From the IMG/VR virus record IMGVR_UViG_3300035698_017915, positions 1 through 43,230 of that record: a stretch of DNA of 43,230 bases. One strand, given 5' to 3'. This document shows positions 38,127 through 43,230 of this stretch, piece by piece (position 1 is the first letter of the stretch; every line of letters starts with the position of its first letter). A program made the position numbers and the translations under genes. The notes beneath the pieces were generated by a model, which worked only from the letters and a program-made list of their open reading frames with translations, ran no database searches and was not told the DNA's origin. Source of the stretch: a virus.

Positions 38127-38525
38127 TTGCTGAAATGCACTGAAAGATGTGGATTGCAGGCAAGAACCACACAAACTTTGGCAGATATGCCACAAGACTT
38201 TTTTCTAACTGGATCACGATTTTTTGGCCATGCCACAGAGAAAAGTGATTGGGATTTTTTTGTTGTTTCTGATGGCAGTGTTGGCAAGTCTTTGATGGAA
38301 AGAGGGTTTGCTTGTAACGAAATGACATCGTATCATTCTGACCATACCATCTGTGATGTGTACGTGAAAAACAATGTACATGTACAGGTGATCAAAAGGA
38401 GCAGCATTGAAAACAAGAAGAATGCACAAGTCAAAATTTTTAGGCTACATCAACATGGCATGATTGACTTGAAAAAGATTCCTAAAGAGAAACGTGCTCT
38501 TTTGTGGGATATCATGATGGGTTAG
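38127..38525 (+). CDS. Nucleotidyltransferase-fold protein
   Basis: 132 aa from a TTG with GGGAG seven bases upstream. FFLTGSRFFGHATEKSDWDFFV is the GS-x-x-x-G...S-D-x-D-F core of MNT/KNT-type nucleotidyltransferases; CDVYVKNNVHVQVIKR may give the third acidic residue. Substrate unknown. Confidence 0.65.
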   Translation: MLKCTERCGLQARTTQTLADMPQDFFLTGSRFFGHATEKSDWDFFVVSDGSVGKSLMERGFACNEMTSYHSDHTICDVYVKNNVHVQVIKRSSIENKKNAQVKIFRLHQHGMIDLKKIPKEKRALLWDIMMG

Positions 38526-38552
38526 TTTTTCAAAACCAATGGGAGAAAAGAC

Positions 38553-38864
38553 ATGACTAAAAAGAAACTGATGGTAACATTGTCAAAATCGCTGGAAGAA
38601 GTTCAGCGAAGAAAAGCAGTGATTGAGGAAGCAATTAAAGTTGCGATTTGCAAGTACATGAAGAAAATGTATCCTGATCACGAGGAAGGAGGGGGAATAG
38701 TAGTAAACCATGATGAGATTGTATTGTCTTTCTATGTCTGTGGGTATGAGGATGAAGGCAATCCTGGTTACAAGCCATCCGATGTTAAGTTACACACAGA
38801 TCCCCATAGGGATTCAGTTGTGATACATGAAAAGGACTTAGGGCACATTGTCATTGAAGGATAA
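38553..38864 (+). CDS. Hypothetical protein
   Basis: 103 aa, GGGAG ribosome site. N-terminal helix (KSLEEVQRRKAVIEEAIKVAICKY), beta-rich C-terminal half. No family recognised. Confidence 0.62.
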   Translation: MTKKKLMVTLSKSLEEVQRRKAVIEEAIKVAICKYMKKMYPDHEEGGGIVVNHDEIVLSFYVCGYEDEGNPGYKPSDVKLHTDPHRDSVVIHEKDLGHIVIEG

Positions 38865-38880
38865 GAACAAGTAGGGAATG

Positions 38881-38905
38881 GGCAGAGAAGAGGCACTTTT
38901 CTGCC
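38881..38905 (+). repeat. Small hairpin between genes
   Basis: GGCAGA (38881-38886) pairs with TCTGCC (38900-38905), loop 13 nt, no T run. It lies in the leader of the gene at 38934. Confidence 0.4.
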
Positions 38906-38933
38906 AGTCGTTCTGAATAAAGGGAGAATCAGT

Positions 38934-39206
38934 ATGGGACTTTGTAAGGTTTATTTTTGGGTGAAAAATTCATTTGATACCAGATGGTGTGCGAGTGGAA
39001 CAGGTTCCTTGATGTGTGATCAAAAATATGCCCATGCTCTCGCAAGGGATATCAATGATAGGGGACAGAAGGCTCTAGATGAGGCCATAGAAGCCAACCG
39101 GGTGACAGAGCTACAAATGGGAGAACATGCCGTAGGACCAGCTATGGGGCACGGGGCATCAGTCAAGTATCCTTCGGGACAAATGCGGTTTATCAAAAGA
39201 GGTTAA
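38934..39206 (+). CDS. Hypothetical protein
   Basis: 90 aa, GGGAG ribosome site. Contains FWVKNSFDTRWCASGTGSLMCD and a helix with HALARDINDRGQKALDEAI. No family recognised. Confidence 0.6.
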   Translation: MGLCKVYFWVKNSFDTRWCASGTGSLMCDQKYAHALARDINDRGQKALDEAIEANRVTELQMGEHAVGPAMGHGASVKYPSGQMRFIKRG

Positions 39207-39233
39207 AAAATTCAAAAATAATCCAGATTGCTA

Positions 39234-39262
39234 TTAACTAATATAGCTCGATGAACGATAAT
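39234..39262 (+). promoter_or_regulatory. Class A promoter, copy 3
   Basis: TTAACT (39234-39239), 17 nt, GATAAT (39257-39262), with CGATGAAC before the -10. AAAAATAATCCAGAT stands just upstream, as at copy 1. Confidence 0.7.
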
Positions 39263-39303
39263 ACTTAAAGACTTGAGGGGCACAGCAAACAACGGGAGAA
39301 AAC

Positions 39304-39534
39304 ATGGGAGCATCATACAAAAAACAGATGAAGGATGGACTGGCATTCATACTGACACTCCCCTTGCTGAGCATGTCAGAGGAAGAGAGGGAACGAATCT
39401 ATGGGGCTCATCGGGCTGCAAAAGAATTCTTAGATGGGGGTTGTCAGTCAACGTATTCTAACGAAGACTTTGACATTGCAAGTAGGCTTAATTCAGCTTT
39501 GGAACCATTCAAAACAATAGGAGAAACAAAATGA
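39304..39534 (+). CDS. Hypothetical protein
   Basis: 76 aa, GGGAG ribosome site. Helical (FILTLPLLSMSEEERERIYGAHRA). The stop overlaps the next start. First gene after the third class A promoter. Confidence 0.6.
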   Translation: MGASYKKQMKDGLAFILTLPLLSMSEEERERIYGAHRAAKEFLDGGCQSTYSNEDFDIASRLNSALEPFKTIGETK

Positions 39535-39779
39535 ACGATCCCACAGAAAACATTCGCAGACAGATGGTTGGTGAAATCAATGCAGAACCGGGAAGCCGGG
39601 AAGCACTGGAAGTACAGCATGGAGTAGTGTACGATACCCAGGAGATGAGCCAAGAGTTTGAGGCTTTGGGTTTTATGGCACCTTTTGTTGTTGTACGTCG
39701 AAAGACGGATGGTCAGAAAGGAACTCTCACTTTTCAGCATGACCCCAGGTTTTACTTTGACTCCACTGAGGTGAACTGA
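39531..39779 (+). CDS. Hypothetical protein
   Basis: 82 aa, GGAG ribosome site, overlaps both neighbours by one to four nt. Ends with beta strands (APFVVVRRKTDGQKGTLTFQH). No family recognised. Confidence 0.6.
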   Translation: MNDPTENIRRQMVGEINAEPGSREALEVQHGVVYDTQEMSQEFEALGFMAPFVVVRRKTDGQKGTLTFQHDPRFYFDSTEVN

Positions 39780-40018
39780 TGAAGAAGTTCATGCTAGTAG
39801 TAGATAGGGGGTACGGACACCGGCATGTTGTTTTCGATAGCTATGAGGCTTTGTTGCGATTTGCCAGATCAGAAAGTTGGGAACTTGGCAGACTTGGAGT
39901 TGAAGAGTTGGAAAAACTTTGGGTCAAGTTAGCATATGAAAAGATAGTTACAAAAGGCATTGCAACTATTCATAGTACTCTTCTAAATCCTAGCAATGCA
40001 AAGGAGGAAGCAGAATGA
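39779..40018 (+). CDS. Hypothetical protein
   Basis: 79 aa, begins KKFMLVVDRGYGHRHVVF, then helices. The stop overlaps the next ATG by four nt. No family recognised. Confidence 0.6.
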   Translation: MKKFMLVVDRGYGHRHVVFDSYEALLRFARSESWELGRLGVEELEKLWVKLAYEKIVTKGIATIHSTLLNPSNAKEEAE

Positions 40019-40365
40019 TTAACGATCCTCTATGGTCATTCACCAGTGAGTTGGAAAAGCTATCCCAATTGCATAAGGGGTGGGAAGAAATCTATTATGA
40101 ATTGCGTAATAGAATCAATCCATTGGATGAAGAGATATTCCGTTTGAAAGAACGTGTTAAGGCTCTTGAAAGGTATGAATTGTTATGGGTTGGCATATCG
40201 AAATGGGTTGGTGATAATGTGGAAGGGATAGTAACATGTGAGGATTGTGGATCAATCGAGGATCTTGTGTATGGTCCTGATCCGTTTGGAGAAGAGATAA
40301 AGGGGGATTCAACAAGACGGTGGTTGTGCAGAAGCTGTGTTCATTCCAGTGATATGGAAATTTAA
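40015..40365 (+). CDS. Coiled-coil protein with C-terminal zinc ribbon
   Basis: 116 aa, GGAGG ribosome site. Helical first half (LRNRINPLDEEIFRLKERVKALE). Four Cys as CEDCG...CRSC near the end form a probable zinc ribbon. Role unknown. Confidence 0.62.
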   Translation: MINDPLWSFTSELEKLSQLHKGWEEIYYELRNRINPLDEEIFRLKERVKALERYELLWVGISKWVGDNVEGIVTCEDCGSIEDLVYGPDPFGEEIKGDSTRRWLCRSCVHSSDMEI

Positions 40366-40366
40366 A

Positions 40367-40873
40367 ATGTATGAAGTTACTTTGTATTCAGATGCAATAG
40401 CAAGTAATGATCGTTTTGCAATATGTAATCGTAAAGGTGAACCAATATGGTATGGTAGATTTTTTGGAATCACTAAAGGATATAATGGGAGTCAGCCTAG
40501 TGGAGAATTATTTGCTGCAAAAAAAGCTGTATGGCTTGCAAGAAAAGTAGCAAAAGCTAACAATAAAAAAAAGATCAAGTTGAATTTAATAGTTAATTCC
40601 AGATGGCTTGTGTGGGCTAACATAGCGGCTGATTCTGATAATGATGATGGAAGGGGAGGGAAAGCAAGATCATTAGCTCATGTTGCTGAAAAATTAAAAG
40701 TCAAACTTCATGTGGAGTATGTACCAGGAAAGAAAAATCCTGCTAAAAGATACACTTCTGGTCATGGCCACAAGTTATGGGAAGACACAGATTTGAAGAC
40801 GTTGGTTAAAAAACCAAAACGAAAGTTAAGGAAAGGAAAAGATGGAAGTAAGAGATATAGTAAAACTGATTGA
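40367..40873 (+). CDS. RNase H-like protein
   Basis: 168 aa from the ATG at 40367. VTLYSDAIASNDRFAI gives the first strand with Asp. QPSGELFAAKKAVWLA supplies the Glu helix, LIVNSRWLVW the third site (Asn/Ser where Asp is usual) and VEYVPGKKNPAKRYTSGH the last strand and His-containing loop. A basic tail follows. It probably removes RNA primers, but substitution of the usual DS motif by NS makes activity uncertain. Confidence 0.68.
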   Translation: MYEVTLYSDAIASNDRFAICNRKGEPIWYGRFFGITKGYNGSQPSGELFAAKKAVWLARKVAKANNKKKIKLNLIVNSRWLVWANIAADSDNDDGRGGKARSLAHVAEKLKVKLHVEYVPGKKNPAKRYTSGHGHKLWEDTDLKTLVKKPKRKLRKGKDGSKRYSKTD

Positions 40874-41177
40874 CCAAGAGTTTCCTTTTGACAGAAAAGA
40901 TCACAGCAAAAAGAAACCAGAAGGCTTTGATCAAGCTATTGGGAACATTTTGGATGAATTGATGAAAGAAGCTGACAAGAAATACAGTCAGCATTTCAAT
41001 GGGTGCTTGGCAGTGCAAGAGAGCATCTACCGAGCACAGAATCAGAAATGGAAGAATGTTTGCCGTGCATCCAAGAACAGATCCAAGCTAGATCCCAGAA
41101 GTTTTCAGAAGAAATTGATAGTGGTTCATCCTGCCATGTTTCTGAAATTTAGGAAACTCAATAGGTATTGGTTGTAA
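40842..41177 (+). CDS. Hypothetical basic protein
   Basis: 111 aa, ribosome site GGAAAGG inside the RNase H gene, overlap 32 nt. Basic C-terminal half (KNVCRASKNRSKLDPRSFQKK). No family recognised. Confidence 0.6.
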   Translation: MEVRDIVKLIDQEFPFDRKDHSKKKPEGFDQAIGNILDELMKEADKKYSQHFNGCLAVQESIYRAQNQKWKNVCRASKNRSKLDPRSFQKKLIVVHPAMFLKFRKLNRYWL

Positions 41178-41207
41178 AATAACATAGACCAAAAAAGGAG
41201 CGATACA

Positions 41208-41741
41208 ATGGACGAAACGAGAGATGGTGTAACGACTGGTTGTTGTTGCAGTGATGGGCTGGAGAACGAACCGTCAAGGGAACAGCTACTAGAACAAGTT
41301 GAAGTACGATTGGCTTACGACAGAGCTATCGCAGACGGTCACGGAGTTACATGGACGACCCGAATGTGGGGCACTCTAGCCATTGATCTGGGTTGCGGTG
41401 GTGGAGCCCCATTGTGGAGCGGACTGTATGAGTACACCATCCACGTAGTACCGAAGAAGCCGGAACAGTACTTTGCGTTGCGACGGGTTGACGAGATTCG
41501 GGTACATTGTGATCGTTTGTACAAAACAAAAATAGAAGTTGGCACCGTTCACAGTGGAGTCGTAACACAGGATAATTGGGAACAGGTTGAATTGTTGCCT
41601 ATCACTACCACTACCTTGATCCGTGAAGCGTTGAATTTGGTGAAGGTTTACGATAAAGAAGGTGAACCGTTTGGAACGTGTGCTCCGTTGCAGTTGCGAT
41701 CGTGTATTATTGAATTGAAGAAACGATTGGGAGTAGACTAA
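41208..41741 (+). CDS. Hypothetical protein, longer member of a paralogous pair
   Basis: 177 aa, AGGAG ribosome site. Residues ~22-55 (PSREQLLEQVEVRLAYDRAI) are repeated in the protein encoded at 41800. The rest is beta-rich with a CGGG loop and ends in a helix. Unknown function; somewhat GC-richer than its neighbours. Confidence 0.62.
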   Translation: MDETRDGVTTGCCCSDGLENEPSREQLLEQVEVRLAYDRAIADGHGVTWTTRMWGTLAIDLGCGGGAPLWSGLYEYTIHVVPKKPEQYFALRRVDEIRVHCDRLYKTKIEVGTVHSGVVTQDNWEQVELLPITTTTLIREALNLVKVYDKEGEPFGTCAPLQLRSCIIELKKRLGVD

Positions 41742-41799
41742 TAAGTATAAGCAATGTTGGTTTTTGGCATAAGAGAACAGTAAACAAGGAGAACAAACG

Positions 41800-41982
41800 A
41801 TGCCAGTAAAGTTAAACAGTGAACCCAGTGCTGGGCAGATCTTGGAACAGGCTCAGATGCGGATCAGGTACAATAAAGAGATAGCTGAAGGAAATGATGT
41901 AAGGGTCAGTTATCGTCTGATGTGGGAAGAAGAAGACAAAAGAGTAGAGGGCATGATAGAAGATCGTGAACGAGAATCTTAA
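41800..41982 (+). CDS. Hypothetical protein, short paralogue of the preceding gene
   Basis: 60 aa, AGGAG ribosome site. PSAGQILEQAQMRIRYNKEIAEGNDV aligns with PSREQLLEQVEVRLAYDRAIADGHGV in the upstream protein, and R-x-M-W follows in both. The remaining ~120 residues are missing. Either a truncated duplicate or a small regulatory partner. Confidence 0.6.
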   Translation: MPVKLNSEPSAGQILEQAQMRIRYNKEIAEGNDVRVSYRLMWEEEDKRVEGMIEDRERES

Positions 41983-41999
41983 ACATTAAGGAAAGAACC

Positions 42000-42197
42000 A
42001 TGGCACGAAATTTAGTTCAAGTCACATTTAAACCAGGGCAATGAGCGTACACGTATGAAGCTGGTGGTCTGGATCTGTCCATAGGTGATCAGGTGGAAGT
42101 CCCCAATCATGAAGGGGAGCCAACCAAGGTGGAAGTGGTTGCCCTTGAGAGCGATTATACCGGACCAACGAAGAGTATTTTGAGGAAGATTGAATAG
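42000..42197 (+). pseudogene. Small gene interrupted by an in-frame TGA
   Basis: From the ATG at 42000 (GGAAAG upstream) the frame reads MARNLVQVTFKPGQ, then TGA at 42042-42044, then AYTYEAGGLDLSIGDQVEVP onward to TAG at 42195. The two parts fit one small beta-barrel-like phage protein, with the stop at a place where Trp (TGG) is likely. TGA is used as a normal stop by many genes here, so general recoding is unlikely; a point mutation, sequencing error or local read-through remains. Confidence 0.65.
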
Positions 42198-42235
42198 CTA
42201 CACGAAGGTTAAACAATCTTCATCACCAGTTCAGA

Positions 42236-42281
42236 TTGATTACACCCTAGAAAATAAGTATAATGCATCATATTTGATGCA
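42236..42281 (+). promoter_or_regulatory. Sigma-70-type promoter with overlapping operator palindrome
   Basis: TTGATT (42236-42241), 17-nt spacer, TATAAT (42259-42264). TGCATC-ATATTT-GATGCA (42264-42281) begins on the last base of the -10 and covers the expected start site, as a repressor operator would. It serves the terminase-like gene at 42337, with a leader of about 65 nt. Confidence 0.75.
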
Positions 42282-42336
42282 AATACTATTAGCAAAACTC
42301 TATTTCAAATACTAACCCATATTCTGAGGTTGCTTG

Positions 42337-43005
42337 ATGGCCAAACAATTGACCAAATCACAGTTATTGAAAAAGGATAGACTCAGAAGAATTCGACATG
42401 ATTGGTTGATCAAGGGAAAGAGGGATATTCAGAAGCTGGCAACAGAATATGGAGTGCAGCCATCGACAATCAAAGGGTATCTGGAACAGGTGCTGAAAAG
42501 CCTGAATGAGATCAATACGATTGAGATGAAGCATGAGTTGGGGCTAATCAAAACAGGGCTGTATGCTAATATCGAAATGGCAACTGAGGAATTTGAGGCA
42601 TCCAAGCAGCCAACCGTAGAAAAACGGGTGGAGTTGCTCCCGATCAAATGCCCGACTTGTGGAGGGGATGCAGAATACCAGCCTTGCACAAATTGTGAGG
42701 ATACAGGTACAGTTTTCCGAGAAAAGACAAGTATCAAAACAACTACCAAGGTAGGAGATGCCAACCTCCTGAAAGTACGCCACGAGGCTCTCAAGGAACT
42801 TGCGAAGGTAACGGGACAATATCCCGATCAGACGCTAAGGGTGGATGTAGGGGGCACTGTGGAGCACACACACAGGCAACTGGAGAATGTGCCAACTGCT
42901 AAGTTGTTGGAGTTTGTTAAGGAATTCGATTCCCTGGAAAAGCAGGCCAAGGAACAGACCATGAAAGAAGACGAAATCATTGACGTTGAAGTGATCGAGG
43001 ATTAA
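42337..43005 (+). CDS. Terminase small-subunit-like protein with zinc finger
   Basis: 222 aa from the ATG at 42337 (GAGG upstream; a TTG is directly before it). N-terminal helix-turn-helix (HDWLIKGKRDIQKLATEYGVQPSTIKGYL), a zinc-finger-like CPTCGG...CTNCEDTG, then HEALKELAKVTGQYPDQTLRVDV, a pattern seen at the end of many phage small terminases. It would recognise the packaging site. No large subunit is visible in the remaining ~200 bases. An alternative is a general HTH DNA-binding protein. Confidence 0.6.
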   Translation: MAKQLTKSQLLKKDRLRRIRHDWLIKGKRDIQKLATEYGVQPSTIKGYLEQVLKSLNEINTIEMKHELGLIKTGLYANIEMATEEFEASKQPTVEKRVELLPIKCPTCGGDAEYQPCTNCEDTGTVFREKTSIKTTTKVGDANLLKVRHEALKELAKVTGQYPDQTLRVDVGGTVEHTHRQLENVPTAKLLEFVKEFDSLEKQAKEQTMKEDEIIDVEVIED

Positions 43006-43058
43006 CGAAAAAGCCAGTGAAACCGATGAAGAGTTTCTTTAAACATAGGAGAAACAAA

Positions 43059-43199
43059 ATGCTAGAACTGATCAAGAGAATTCTCATGGGAGAAAGCATC
43101 AGTGACATGAGAGATGAAATGGATTGGAGAGACAATCAAAAATCCCCAGATGGTAAGCAACTCTATGTAAACTGTGACAATTTCTGGGACCAGAATTAA
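43059..43199 (+). CDS. Hypothetical small protein
   Basis: 46 aa from the ATG at 43059 (AGGAG). Begins LELIKRILMGESISDMRDEM. No family recognised. A GAAACCGA copy lies just upstream at 43019. Confidence 0.55.
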   Translation: MLELIKRILMGESISDMRDEMDWRDNQKSPDGKQLYVNCDNFWDQN

Positions 43200-43213
43200 A
43201 GGAGAATCAGAAT

Positions 43214-43230
43214 ATGCCGAAGAAGACCAC
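43214..43230 (+). CDS. Start of a gene cut by the window end
   Basis: ATG at 43214 after GGAGAATCAGAAT; only MPKKT is visible. The ribosome site (GGAG at 43201) and spacing match the other genes here. Confidence 0.5.

Noticed and set aside
42000-42197. Genome-wide TGA-to-Trp recoding
   Set aside because: Many well-supported genes, such as the split SbcC N-half overlap region, the DNA polymerase and the 63-aa gene, end at or overlap TGA stops.

Overview
The window reads as part of a large, AT-leaning tailed-phage (or phage-like) genome. All phage genes lie on the plus strand. They are packed tightly, with ATGA/TGATG overlaps and strong AGGAGAAAA-type ribosome sites. A nearly complete replication/recombination set is present: DnaB-like helicase, sliding clamp, clamp loader, family-A DNA polymerase, UvsX/RecA-like recombinase, UvsY-like mediator, acidic-tailed ssDNA-binding protein, 5'-3' exonuclease, RuvC-like resolvase, SbcC/SbcD-like pair and an RNase H. 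CsrA, a Tat-type signal peptide and a small lipoprotein point to a bacterial host with a Gram-negative-type envelope; the host cannot be named from the sequence.

Layout. 1-2,142: iterons, a palindrome, an unclassified protein and the helicase (apparent +1 frameshift at its start). 2,143-12,004: csrA, clamp, a UDG + 3'-5' exonuclease protein, the separate polymerase protein and the clamp loader; three of these carry inteins. 12,005-19,212: mediator, SSB, recombinase, a GC-richer island of coiled-coil and tiny ORFs, and the flap exonuclease. 19,213-22,200: an IS110-like protein preceded by a regularly spaced GAAACCGA array, then a Tat-signal zinc protein and a RuvC-like gene flanked by two 14-unit GG-every-5-nt arrays. 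22,200-29,335: SbcC split into separate polypeptides around SbcD, an alpha-CTD-like Cys-rich protein, GalE, a UDP-sugar dehydrogenase and a structured intergenic region. 29,544-31,542: a complete GC-rich IS1634-type insertion on the minus strand with 16-bp inverted repeats. 31,600-40,000: an AAA+ ATPase whose Walker B comes before Walker A, DUF1257/DUF2997-like partners, a HerA-like ATPase and many small proteins. 40,000-43,230: RNase H, a paralogous pair, a nonsense-interrupted gene and a terminase-small-subunit-like gene behind a promoter/operator.

Two recurring promoter-like families organise transcription. Class B (CCAACT-N17-GATAAG, with AATAGCC just before the -10) precedes the replication blocks at about 2.2, 12.0 and 19.3 kb. 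Class A (TTGACT-N17-GATAAT) precedes blocks at 31.6, 36.8 and 39.2 kb.

The strongest points for follow-up are: (i) the clamp-loader intein, whose homing-endonuclease gene is read in a different frame from the intein that contains it; (ii) the two 14-unit YNNGG arrays, suited to tandem two-tier G-quadruplexes; (iii) the Walker-permuted AAA+ ATPase; (iv) domain-level gene splitting of PolA and SbcC; (v) an intein placed exactly at an Fe-S ligand cysteine of the UDG domain.
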